The notes beneath the pieces were generated by a model that saw nothing but the letters and a program-made list of their open reading frames with translations, did no database searches and was not told where the DNA came from. The position numbers and the translations under genes were made by a program. A stretch of DNA of 64,000 nucleotides from CAZFHA01 sp964518595 (GTDB taxonomy: Bacteria; Bacillota; Clostridia; Saccharofermentanales; Saccharofermentanaceae), in contig CAZFHA010000001.1 in the NCBI GenBank assembly GCA_964518595.1, positions 186,001 to 250,000 of the forward strand, written 5' to 3'. Positions 14,734-22,662 of this stretch are shown here, in pieces (position 1 is the stretch's first letter; every line of letters starts with the position of its first letter).

Positions 14734-17700
14734 CTTACTTCCCCCAGAATATGTCCTAGCAGAGAAATTTCTACCTTTTTTACTGGTGCAGCTACCTTAA
14801 TGACTCGATCACGCCCGTTCAGCCCATAATTAGAGAACAGTCGAATTTTCGCAGTATTTTGATTTACATTTTCGATACTCCGATAGGCACCAAAACCATT
14901 ATTCTTAACCTTACCCTTTTTATCAAAAACCTTGATATACTCATTATTAAAGAGGTAAGCTACGTGCTGATAACCCTCCGGCAGGGGTTTCCGCAACACC
15001 AGTTTTCCGTCTTTTTTATACAGGTCTACGTAGCGAATACCGCGAATTTCATAGTTCTGTTTTGGGTTTAGAAAGATTTCCAAACAATAATAGCACCGAG
15101 CTTCATAAACAGTAAAATTACCCAGTTCACCGATGCCTTTATTGAAACGCACATAGTAAGGACAACGTAAGTCCGTCTTCATAGCAGCTTCTAATTCAAG
15201 AAAAGTCTTATAGCCGGTTTTTTCCAAAGATACCGGATTATCACTGGAAAGCATTCCGCCTCTAAACCGCCGATCAATCTTAAAGGAAACATAGGGTATT
15301 TTGATCTTTTCCGCAAAATCCTGATCTCGATAGAATTCTTCCACCCGCTGCTGATAGGTCTCCTCCGGGCAAATCTCCAGACTATCAATAAAATCACTCA
15401 AAGGTCGTTCAGCTAACTTGGCAAATACATCTAGCAGCAGGACTTTCTTGTCCTTATCTGTCTCTTCTTGAGGAAAGAGCATACCTTGTCTATCAATCGC
15501 ACAGTACTTGGGATAGACCTGACTTAAGCCTTGATTAATTTCTTCAACTAATTCATCCGGTAGAGAAAAACTCTCTGCCCCAGCAGCTTTTTGTGTTCGT
15601 AGTTCCACCACCGCTGCCAAGAGGTATGGTCGCAGATTTCGGCTAGCTAAGAGATAGTCTTGGTAGCCCTTGGCTTGCCAGTCAACCAGAAGAGGAATCC
15701 TTGCCTCAACTTCTTTACGCAAACAAGTGCAAATACTAGGCACCCAGCCCTGTTCAAGTAATTCTCTGGTGCGTGATGGACTGAAACCATAATATTTCTG
15801 CATTTTCCCGATGCTATTCTCGAGTTCGTAATGAATCCCTTGATTAATCCGCTGCACTTCAACAGCACAGCCGCAGTTGGCCATGCGATCTCTTTCTCTA
15901 GTTAGACCGGTAATTTTTAAATAGTCCTGAGCGATCTCAATATATGCCCGTTTCAAATTAGCCAAAACTACGGCGTCAACAGTATGATGATAGTAGTGTA
16001 AATCTCTGCCCTTATCCCCTAAACCATAAAAGCAAAGTAAGGGTTGCTCTTTATTTCGATCTAGCCAGACTCTCCTGAAGCGGCTGGTAATACTGCCCCG
16101 AATCATCATAATCTCAACCTTACCTTCGTATGCCTTTTTGAGAAAATTTGACACATATTTGCAGATATAACGTGTGTCATTAAGATTACGCTCCACAAAG
16201 CCAGAAATGGCGGTTTGTCCATCTTCCGAATCCAAAGAATCCAGCAAAAGATAGCGTTCTTTAATAGCGCTAATAAGAGAATTTCGCTTTAGATTAGCCA
16301 CCCGATTTTTAAAGTCTTCCCCTTGCTGCTGTGACATATATTCTAAGGGTAAACGATTCCCTTTATGCTGATTTTCAACGGTCTTAACCAGTACCTTATT
16401 ATTAATGGTCTCATCCAGCACGATAGACTGGGGAATAATATGGTCAACCTGAACTTCATTAGTCAATAGCTCTTCAAAGGAAATCGCTGCACCGGAGTAG
16501 AGACAATGTTTTTGTTGGCTCATCCATAGGCGGTACTTTGTGAGTAGCTTATCCGATAGTCCGACCTCTTTGTAAGACTTTTCTAGTTCTTGAATTAAGT
16601 CTTCTCTAATCTTTTGATTATCTCGTTCTCGGTCTTTTTGCCTCTTGCTTACAGCCGCTCGCTCCTCAAAAGATTGTCCGACATCACGAGCCACCTCAAT
16701 ATTAATCTGGGTTATTCCCGGATATGTTTTTTGAATTACATTAATAAGCTTACGAGCTTCATTGAGAGTACGGTAAACCACCGGATTACGAATTAAATCT
16801 GGATCAGCAATGGGTCTGATCTTCCCTTTGGATACCAGAGCTTTCCCCTCAAAACTATTTTCTGACTGCTTAAGTAGAATCTCGGCTTGAAAATCACCAT
16901 AAAGTTGGCCATTTCTATAGGCATCCACCGCTTTAAGCATATAAGTATCGGAGACCGACGCTGCTCCTGGCATCCTCTGCACCTTTAGTTTAGAAAGATT
17001 CCCTGTCCCCATTGCTTCCTTAGAAAGCAATGCCTTGATTTCACTTTCCCGGCGGCTGGGGGTGGCGAAGCGAGTTAAGATAATGCCTAGTCTCCAAGAT
17101 ATACTCTGAGCATCATCATAGGCCTCCTCCCGAAAGTGCTGAATCTGCTCTGGGGGGAAAATATCTGGATTGCATAGAAATTGAATATATTTGCAGACAA
17201 CAAAGTTAGTTTTACCCTTAAAGCCCTCGGACTTAATTAGCTCGATCTGCTTCTGCTTACAGAATTTATCCAGTTCCTTAAAGGTTATCGTACCCTTTTT
17301 TTCAAAGGCTATTTGACGTAATTCTTCCAAGTAGGAACCAGAAAAGAAAATTTCTTTTTGGTCTTTGAAAAAGTGTAGCTGCGAAAGGCTATTAATCAGC
17401 ATAAACATGTCAAATAATTGACTATTACGGCTACCCCTCTTCTCCGCGGGAAAAAAGGGACATTGGCCAATCAACTCCTCAAAGCCACTATAGACTTGCC
17501 TACCCTTTGAGGCTTTTAGCATAGCCTGTCTTTGTGATAAACTCTTTTCCTTATTTGGCCCCGGCCCCTCTTCAAAACAGCGTTGGCTAAAAATAGCCGC
17601 TAGAATCAAACCACAATTATCCGGCGATAAGCAGGAATAATACTCAGCTTGACGGTTAAGTAGTATTTCTGCCTCTTTGTAGAGATATTCTCTGGGAATT

Positions 17701-18311
17701 AAATTGCGGTACTGGGTCTTTTTCTTTCCTGAACTATCCTTCTGCCCATTGTTTCTAATGGACAAATGACCGTTATAGCGAAACTCTGGTGAAAGATAAA
17801 TCATTTGTCCCACCGTCTCATAGTGACTTTCCTCAAAAAGACGGCACACTCTTGATTGAGCTTCTTTTAACTGACTCTCCTTACCCTCTTCAGCACCTTC
17901 GCCCTCATAAAAATCTTTATAACCACGATAATTGGCCAGATTAATTAGTATGGCAGTGATTTCAATAGGACTTAGTTTTTCCGTCAGGCCTTTATTACGC
18001 CAAGCAAATACCTCTGGATTAAATCCTTTGCTACGGTAAGCCTCGTGAATAGCCTCCTTTGAAATCAGCCCAATTCCCTCAAGAACCGCCTTAAGACGCT
18101 CTTTACGCTGACGTCGTCTACGGGTCTGACGATGGATGCTTCGCTTTTGCCGCCGCTGCTGACTGGCACGATCAGCGGCCTTCGATGCGCCTTCTTCGCC
18201 ACTCTCAAAAATTCTGACCCCCAGATCAAGAATTCGTTCCAAATCCTCATCTACTACTGCCCAACCAATTGATCCAATACCCAAGTCTAAACCTAAAATC
18301 CGATTGCCCAT
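14694..18311 (-). CDS. cas9: CRISPR-associated endonuclease Cas9 (1205 residues)
   Basis: This is the RNA-guided DNA endonuclease. RuvC-I has D9 in ILGLDLGIGSIGWAV, followed by an Arg-rich bridge helix (RRQKRSIHRQTRRRRQRKER). RuvC-II has E539 in IEVAR. The HNH domain has D623-H624 in VDHIIPQS and N647 in VENQHKGN, with the same 23-residue spacing as the catalytic His and Asn of S. pyogenes Cas9. RuvC-III has H776 and D779 in HHTVDAVVLA. All catalytic residues are present, so it should be active. The start at 18311 has AAGGGGG in front; an upstream Met at 18401 encodes a non-family tail. At 1205 residues it is intermediate between short II-C and long II-A forms. Gene content (no csn2, no cas4) resembles II-C, while array direction and tracrRNA placement resemble II-A. 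Confidence 0.98.
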   Translation of the reverse strand: MGNRILGLDLGIGSIGWAVVDEDLERILDLGVRIFESGEEGASKAADRASQQRRQKRSIHRQTRRRRQRKERLKAVLEGIGLISKEAIHEAYRSKGFNPEVFAWRNKGLTEKLSPIEITAILINLANYRGYKDFYEGEGAEEGKESQLKEAQSRVCRLFEESHYETVGQMIYLSPEFRYNGHLSIRNNGQKDSSGKKKTQYRNLIPREYLYKEAEILLNRQAEYYSCLSPDNCGLILAAIFSQRCFEEGPGPNKEKSLSQRQAMLKASKGRQVYSGFEELIGQCPFFPAEKRGSRNSQLFDMFMLINSLSQLHFFKDQKEIFFSGSYLEELRQIAFEKKGTITFKELDKFCKQKQIELIKSEGFKGKTNFVVCKYIQFLCNPDIFPPEQIQHFREEAYDDAQSISWRLGIILTRFATPSRRESEIKALLSKEAMGTGNLSKLKVQRMPGAASVSDTYMLKAVDAYRNGQLYGDFQAEILLKQSENSFEGKALVSKGKIRPIADPDLIRNPVVYRTLNEARKLINVIQKTYPGITQINIEVARDVGQSFEERAAVSKRQKDRERDNQKIREDLIQELEKSYKEVGLSDKLLTKYRLWMSQQKHCLYSGAAISFEELLTNEVQVDHIIPQSIVLDETINNKVLVKTVENQHKGNRLPLEYMSQQQGEDFKNRVANLKRNSLISAIKERYLLLDSLDSEDGQTAISGFVERNLNDTRYICKYVSNFLKKAYEGKVEIMMIRGSITSRFRRVWLDRNKEQPLLCFYGLGDKGRDLHYYHHTVDAVVLANLKRAYIEIAQDYLKITGLTRERDRMANCGCAVEVQRINQGIHYELENSIGKMQKYYGFSPSRTRELLEQGWVPSICTCLRKEVEARIPLLVDWQAKGYQDYLLASRNLRPYLLAAVVELRTQKAAGAESFSLPDELVEEINQGLSQVYPKYCAIDRQGMLFPQEETDKDKKVLLLDVFAKLAERPLSDFIDSLEICPEETYQQRVEEFYRDQDFAEKIKIPYVSFKIDRRFRGGMLSSDNPVSLEKTGYKTFLELEAAMKTDLRCPYYVRFNKGIGELGNFTVYEARCYYCLEIFLNPKQNYEIRGIRYVDLYKKDGKLVLRKPLPEGYQHVAYLFNNEYIKVFDKKGKVKNNGFGAYRSIENVNQNTAKIRLFSNYGLNGRDRVIKVAAPVKKVEISLLGHILGEVRCGDQSLFIRAND

Positions 18312-18477
18312 AGCCGGTTCCCCCTTCATAACAACTAAAATAGTCGATGCACTATAGACAAATATATGCAAATAAAGCTTGATAAAATAGTCTGATATCA
18401 CAAAATTTACAATTTGTTAATATTTGCACCTATTAATCATTATGAATTTGTTCTATCATATAAGTGCTTGGATTTCA

Positions 18478-18502
18478 TGTTTGCCAATGAACGTTAGAGA
18501 AC
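18478..18502 (+). repeat. First (upstream) anti-repeat copy
   Basis: A 25-nt stretch starting ATGTTTGCCAATG is identical except for one base to the anti-repeat at 18528-18552, 50 bp downstream, and matches the inner part of the CRISPR repeat. Unlike the second copy, it is not followed by a sequence that pairs with the GTTTTAG end of the crRNA. It could lie in the 5' part of a long tracrRNA form or be a remnant. Confidence 0.85.
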
Positions 18503-18527
18503 CGTTCACCTTAAACACAAGCATTGA

Positions 18528-18626
18528 TGTTTGCCAATGAACGTCAGAGAAGTCTAAGATAAAGCTATATGCTGTGGGGTTGCGTATCCCCAATATCACG
18601 TACTAGGCGGGTTCACCCGCCTTTTT
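18528..18626 (+). ncRNA. tracrRNA
   Basis: The anti-repeat (18528-18552) ends in CGTCAGAGAA, which pairs with TTCTCTGACG of the repeat. After a GT bulge, CTAAGAT pairs over seven positions with GTTTTAG, using two G-U wobbles, which reproduces the bulged repeat:anti-repeat duplex of Cas9 guides. A short nexus-like hairpin (AGC-TATAT-GCT, 18563-18573), a GGGG/CCCC hairpin (18575-18592) and a terminator follow. It is transcribed rightward, divergent from cas9. The 5' end is not defined: TATAAG at 18459-18464 is a possible -10, which would include both anti-repeats in a longer form of about 160 nt. Confidence 0.88.
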
Positions 18627-19427
18627 ATTATTCAAAAGTCCTGTCGAAAAGCACCTAGATAAGGCCGAGCTCTCCGAAGCCCCTTCCCTTATCTTAGCAT
18701 GAGCGTCTTGGGTAGGCCGGGTCTCTATCAACTGTCGGTACTCCTCACCATATTTGGAAAAACTTTTCGGAAAAATCTGATGTTCGGACAGTAGGCGGCT
18801 TAGCCATAAAGGAATGCTTTGCGCCACCTTAATTTCCATCAGCCAGTACTCTTCCTTCAGCAGAGCTTCACCATAATCCCCAGCTTCCAGGGCTAAATCA
18901 TAGCGTCTCGTGCGGATGTTAGTGTCGAAAGAGATTCGCAAATCTTCCTGCCCCCGGCCGAAGTAGGCTTTTCGGTCGTAGGCTAGATAAAGTGCGGGTG
19001 ACAGGGGGTTGGCTTCCAACATGGCAGAGAGCTCATGAAGTACTTGTCGATTCTGATAGGGCTGCTCTTCCGGAATATGATTTGACGCCAAAAAGCTATA
19101 GGCCTCTTCTAATTTTAAGGCACTACGGCGCTTATTCACCAAACCGTTAAACTTCTTTTTCATCTCCACGTAGACCTTAGTGTCTTTATCAGGCACGCCA
19201 TAGGCGCGCAGGCGCAACTTTTCTTTATATTTTGGTTTCTGTAGCGAAGTTCGGATGAGATGATGATCGGGAGTATCATAATAGAGATTGGAAATAGTAT
19301 AGATATTCCCATCTTTGTTGTATTGATCCGGCTCCATATAGAGAGAAAGTTGGCTTTGAATTTTGGCAAAAGTATCCGGATCGAGTCTGTACTTATTTTC
19401 GTAGCGATTAAAAACTTCAATAGCCAT
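18603..19427 (-). CDS. VTC-domain (polyphosphate polymerase-like) protein
   Basis: This 274-residue protein has the VTC tunnel-domain blocks in order: ENKYRLD near the start, LYYDTPDHHLIR, EKLRLRAYG, VYVEMKKKFNGLVNKRR, YDRKAYFG, LRISFDTNIRTRR, LMEIKVAQSIP and a late SKYGEEYR. These Lys, Arg and Glu residues line the polyphosphate-synthesising tunnel in yeast Vtc4, and bacterial homologues often occur beside CotH and DUF4956 genes. No DUF4956 partner is seen here. There are no membrane spans, so it is probably cytoplasmic. The start has AGAGGAT upstream. It lies downstream of the two-component genes with a 110-bp gap that holds a hairpin and a box shared with the cotH promoter region. Confidence 0.85.
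   Translation of the reverse strand: MAIEVFNRYENKYRLDPDTFAKIQSQLSLYMEPDQYNKDGNIYTISNLYYDTPDHHLIRTSLQKPKYKEKLRLRAYGVPDKDTKVYVEMKKKFNGLVNKRRSALKLEEAYSFLASNHIPEEQPYQNRQVLHELSAMLEANPLSPALYLAYDRKAYFGRGQEDLRISFDTNIRTRRYDLALEAGDYGEALLKEEYWLMEIKVAQSIPLWLSRLLSEHQIFPKSFSKYGEEYRQLIETRPTQDAHAKIREGASESSALSRCFSTGLLNNKKAGEPA
18606..18626 (+). terminator. tracrRNA rho-independent terminator
   Basis: GGCGGG-TTCA-CCCGCC is a 6-bp GC stem with a 4-nt loop followed by TTTTT. It overlaps the last codons of the convergent VTC gene, so the same DNA encodes the terminator on one strand and a protein C-terminus on the other. Confidence 0.92.
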
Positions 19428-19477
19428 ATTTCTATCCTCTTTTCAGCTTTGTAGTACACTTTTAGTTTAACAAAATG

Positions 19478-19501
19478 GTCTTTTCACTTCCCCGAAAAGA
19501 C
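19478..19501 (-). terminator. Hairpin between histidine kinase and VTC genes
   Basis: GTCTTTTC and GAAAAGAC form a perfect 8-bp stem around an 8-nt loop. On the minus strand it is followed by CATTTTGTT, so it may act as a partial terminator or attenuator that separates VTC expression from the kinase gene. Confidence 0.4.
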
Positions 19502-19529
19502 GGAGAATTTCACACGCAAAACTTACACG
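19490..19529. promoter_or_regulatory. Shared box A upstream of the VTC gene
   Basis: CCCCGAAAAGA followed after exactly 10 bp by an ACACGCAAAA block recurs with the same spacing at 24631-24669, upstream of the CotH gene. A second ACACG lies to the right. This may be the binding site of the OmpR-type regulator encoded between the two sites. Confidence 0.5.
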
Positions 19530-19537
19530 AAAGTTTA

Positions 19538-20929
19538 CTATGAGAGGGGAAACTGAATCCTAAAGCGAGTCTCTTCTCCAGATTCTACAAATACCTTGCC
19601 GCCATGAAGCTCTACCGCTGACTTTACAATAGAAAGGCCAATGCCGTGCTTTCCATCCTTACCCTTATAAAACCGTTCAAAAATATGCGGCAGATCCTCC
19701 AGAGAGATGGCAGCGCCATCATTACTTACAGCGATTTCTATCCCGGTCGGCCCTTGACTACAACAAAGGGTAACTTTGTGTTGAGCATAGCGTAAGGCAT
19801 TGGAGATAAGGTTGGAAAAGGCTCGGTAGATATGTTTTTCATTATAAGTAAACAAAACCGGTTCATCATCGAATTCATATACCAGCTGGATACCGTTCTT
19901 TTTCGCCAGGGCTTTCTGTGCCTCAGCGCTGTGGGCGAGGGTGTCACGCAAATCATTTTCACGCTTTTCAAACTGCCCGGAAATACTGTCAATCCGAGAG
20001 ATATAGAGTAAATCCTCTACCAATTCACTCAGCCGATCCGTTTCGGAGACAATAGTTGTGCCCGCTTTTTTAGCATCCATCAAACCATACTCCAGACCTT
20101 CACCGTAGCAACGAATGGATTGAAGCGGTGTGCGTAACTCATGGGAAACATTTTGGAAAAAAGTTCGCTGATCCTTGTCATATAAGTCGAGCTTCTCCGC
20201 CGATTGGTTCATAGCTTCCCCCAGTTCCTCAAACTCAATATCTTTAAAGGCAAACTGTTGCCGTTCAAAGTGCCCCTGCCCCAGAGCCTCTGCGAAGGTA
20301 GAAAGCTTTCTTAAAGGTCGAGTTACGGATTCCGCTATAAGATTGGCTATAAGAAAACAGATAATCAGCGCCGCTGCCATAATCGCCAGCATGGCCAAGT
20401 TGATGGTATCCACCAGATGATAAATGCCCGTAACACTGATATAGAAAACAAAATAATTTCCTGGTCTATTACTGTCCTCAATAGAAGAGATAAAGTACTT
20501 GCCTTCTGAAGTAACCACTTTCATGTTCCTGATAGCGGTTAAAGAAATTTCTTGTTCCCTTAAATAGGCAGCAATTTGAGTCGCCTCATCTGAACTGGTA
20601 CTACTATTTAATGGATTAGTACCTCTAACCACATAATCTGAATCTAAGAGAATAACTTCACCCCAGGCACCAATCTTGTTTCTGGGCTGAGTGGATAAAT
20701 CCGGCACGGGAAAATTATCCGTCGAGCTAACAGGTGGTCGTTCCATAATCTTACCAAAATTGTCCACCAGCTCCGTTAACTGACTCTCGACATTTCTCTG
20801 TATATAACCGTTAATGAATAAATTAAAGGCAATGAAAATACTGGAAAATACGACCAGCAATAGAAGTAAGAGCATTACAAAAACCCGTGGCTTGATGTGC
20901 CATTTTTGATAAAATTTACTCTTAGTCAT
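19538..20929 (-). CDS. Sensor histidine kinase, OmpR-partner class
   Basis: This is a 463-residue membrane kinase. A first span lies near residues 15-40, an extracytoplasmic sensor of about 130 residues follows, then a second span near 170-195 and a HAMP linker (SVTRPLRKLSTFAEALG). The dimerisation box NVSHELRTPLQSI has the phospho-accepting His near residue 261, and the ATP domain has NLISNALRYA and GIGLSIVK. The ATG at 20929 overlaps the regulator stop by 8 bases, so the two are coupled. The sensed signal is unknown; neighbours suggest a cell-envelope or phosphate-related cue. Confidence 0.95.
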   Translation of the reverse strand: MTKSKFYQKWHIKPRVFVMLLLLLLVVFSSIFIAFNLFINGYIQRNVESQLTELVDNFGKIMERPPVSSTDNFPVPDLSTQPRNKIGAWGEVILLDSDYVVRGTNPLNSSTSSDEATQIAAYLREQEISLTAIRNMKVVTSEGKYFISSIEDSNRPGNYFVFYISVTGIYHLVDTINLAMLAIMAAALIICFLIANLIAESVTRPLRKLSTFAEALGQGHFERQQFAFKDIEFEELGEAMNQSAEKLDLYDKDQRTFFQNVSHELRTPLQSIRCYGEGLEYGLMDAKKAGTTIVSETDRLSELVEDLLYISRIDSISGQFEKRENDLRDTLAHSAEAQKALAKKNGIQLVYEFDDEPVLFTYNEKHIYRAFSNLISNALRYAQHKVTLCCSQGPTGIEIAVSNDGAAISLEDLPHIFERFYKGKDGKHGIGLSIVKSAVELHGGKVFVESGEETRFRIQFPLS

Positions 20930-21632
20930 GAACATCACGCACCTTTAAGCGAAAGCCAAAGCCCCAGACCGTTTCTATTGCCACTTGACTGCTTTCCAGT
21001 TTTTTCCTCAGTCGCCGCACAGTGTCATCTGTTGCCCGGGTTTCGATTTCGGTATTGTAGCCCCAAATATTTTTCAGCAGTTCATCTCGGGATACCGCCT
21101 GATCATTATGCTCCACCAGATAGGACAACAGGTCAAATTCATTAGGTGTCAAAAGCAGCTCTTGCCCTCCGGCGGTTACAAACTTGCTCTTACTATCGAT
21201 TACAATATCGCCAAATTCCAGCTGCCGGGCATCGGCTGTCTGCACCCGCCCCTGTTTTTCAAATTCAATCCGGCGAAAAATAGCCTTCACGCGCATCACT
21301 AATGCCATGGCCGAAAAGGGCTTAGTGAAATAATCGTCACTGCCTAAGCTAAGACCGGTAGCATAGTCCAAGTCTGAATCTCTGGCCGTTAACATAATAA
21401 TCGGAACAGTGCTGATTTTTCTTATTTCCGAGCAAATGATAAAGCCATTCGATCCCGGCATCATCACATCCAGAATTACCAAATCAGCCGGAGTTCTTTT
21501 AAAACACTCCAGCATGAGATCACCATTTTCAAAGGTGGAAACCAAATAGCCGTCACTTTCCAAAAAAGTTTTAATCGCCTCACGGATATTGGCTTCATCA
21601 TCGGCAATATAGATTCTTTTTTTTGTTTCCAT
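20922..21632 (-). CDS. OmpR/PhoB-family response regulator
   Basis: This 236-residue regulator has a receiver domain with acidic pocket DDE (11-13), phospho-acceptor D55 in VILDVMMPG, and a conserved Lys in YFTKPF. The C-terminal winged helix includes LTPNEFDLLSYLVEH and TVRRLRKKLE. It is paired with the overlapping kinase. The shared boxes at 19490-19529 and 24631-24669 flank its own cluster and are plausible targets. It follows the phosphatase gene by 23 bp in the same direction. Confidence 0.95.
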   Translation of the reverse strand: METKKRIYIADDEANIREAIKTFLESDGYLVSTFENGDLMLECFKRTPADLVILDVMMPGSNGFIICSEIRKISTVPIIMLTARDSDLDYATGLSLGSDDYFTKPFSAMALVMRVKAIFRRIEFEKQGRVQTADARQLEFGDIVIDSKSKFVTAGGQELLLTPNEFDLLSYLVEHNDQAVSRDELLKNIWGYNTEIETRATDDTVRRLRKKLESSQVAIETVWGFGFRLKVRDVHD

Positions 21633-21655
21633 CTTGCTTGCTCCTTTTTAAAAAT

Positions 21656-22510
21656 TCATGACCCGGCCAAAGTATATTTTTCTGCCAATATCTTTAGCGC
21701 CTCAGCATTAAGTCCCATTTCTACAGCCAGATAGGAATCTATATTACCATAATTAGCGTTGATTAGTTCACGGTAGTATCTTAGATTCGCCAAGTTAACA
21801 CTTCCGGCAGCATAAAGATTAGAAAGTAGGTACTCTTCCTCAATTTGTTCCCAATCTACTTGAAGAGCACTTAGAATGAGAGTTATGGCAATTCCTGTCC
21901 GGTCATTACCATGATAACAATGCAGTAAAAAACTTCCCGCATCCTTTTCGAGTAACAAGGCAAACATCTCTTTATAGGCAGATATGGCGGAGGGATCTAA
22001 TGCAAAGGCTTCATAGTAGCTTTGGGTATAGGCGGCAGAATCAAAGCCTTGACTTGTAGTACACTGGGCAATCAGTGCGTCTCTTACCTCACGAGGCCAG
22101 GCATTTAGATGGTGATAACCCACGCCCTCTACAGAAGCATCCGGTGCTTCTTCTACCTCTACCTCATCACGGAAGTCGATTATATCGGTCAAGTTAGCAG
22201 CCTCCTGTATGGCAATAATTTCCTCAGCAGTCAGCCCAACCGGGGCTCCCGACCGCCAAAGTAAATTAGCCCTAACTACTCGGTTATCCTTCGTTCTGTA
22301 GCCAGCTACCTGCCGGGCATTGGTCATTTCCGTTACAGGCGGTTGTGCCCCTGATGTTACATTAGTAGCCGTATTGCGTTGACTATCCCCAGCAGAAGGC
22401 GAAGGCGCATCCACTTGCAGAGCCGTACACCCTATGGCTTCTAATCCAAGACTTAAAACCATGATAATAACGATAATAGTTGTTTGTAACTGCCGCCGCT
22501 TTATGCTCAC
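21656..22510 (-). CDS. Tyrosine-phosphatase-like lipoprotein (Y_phosphatase3 type)
   Basis: This 284-residue protein begins with a signal peptide and probable lipobox (EAIGC). The catalytic loop HCYHGNDRTG carries the Cys-X5-Arg signature of the protein tyrosine/dual-specificity phosphatase superfamily, in the variant with Asp before Arg that is typical of bacterial Y_phosphatase3 proteins and some phosphoinositide phosphatases. An upstream DFRDEVEVEEAPD block is the usual N-terminal motif. It would act outside the membrane, so its substrate is likely an extracellular phosphoprotein or phospholipid. It lies between the CotH kinase-like gene and the two-component genes, suggesting that it reverses a phosphorylation made by the CotH protein; that is inference. 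Confidence 0.85.
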   Translation of the reverse strand: MSIKRRQLQTTIIVIIMVLSLGLEAIGCTALQVDAPSPSAGDSQRNTATNVTSGAQPPVTEMTNARQVAGYRTKDNRVVRANLLWRSGAPVGLTAEEIIAIQEAANLTDIIDFRDEVEVEEAPDASVEGVGYHHLNAWPREVRDALIAQCTTSQGFDSAAYTQSYYEAFALDPSAISAYKEMFALLLEKDAGSFLLHCYHGNDRTGIAITLILSALQVDWEQIEEEYLLSNLYAAGSVNLANLRYYRELINANYGNIDSYLAVEMGLNAEALKILAEKYTLAGS

Positions 22511-22550
22511 ACGCCTTTACCCTTTCTTACGTCGAAAAAATTTCTGCTGC

Positions 22551-22582
22551 CAGTAGCCAAGGCATGGCTGCCTTGGCTACTG
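22551..22582 (-). terminator. Strong 14-bp hairpin between CotH and phosphatase genes
   Basis: CAGTAGCCAAGGCA and TGCCTTGGCTACTG are perfectly complementary around a 4-nt loop. On the minus strand a T-run (ATTTTTT) appears only 9 nt after the stem, so it may be a leaky terminator or an mRNA-stabilising element. Confidence 0.55.
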
Positions 22583-22662
22583 CTCTACCATCTACATCAA
22601 GGGAAGAAATCTGTAAAAAGCTCTCTCTCCAGATTCTTCTTTATCACTTGCTGGTATGATCT

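Noticed and set aside
14694..18311. Classification as plain type II-C or plain type II-A
   Set aside because: Gene content points to II-C while array direction, leader end and tracrRNA layout resemble II-A; a subtype call needs a Cas9/Cas1 tree.
18312..18401. A 30-codon N-terminal extension of cas9
   Set aside because: The extension does not resemble Cas9, and the Met at 18311 has a good ribosome site and starts the conserved RuvC-I region.
18478..18552. A second, two-repeat CRISPR mini-array near cas9
   Set aside because: The copies are truncated, 50 bp apart, lack the GTTTTAG end, and the second one fits the anti-repeat of tracrRNA.
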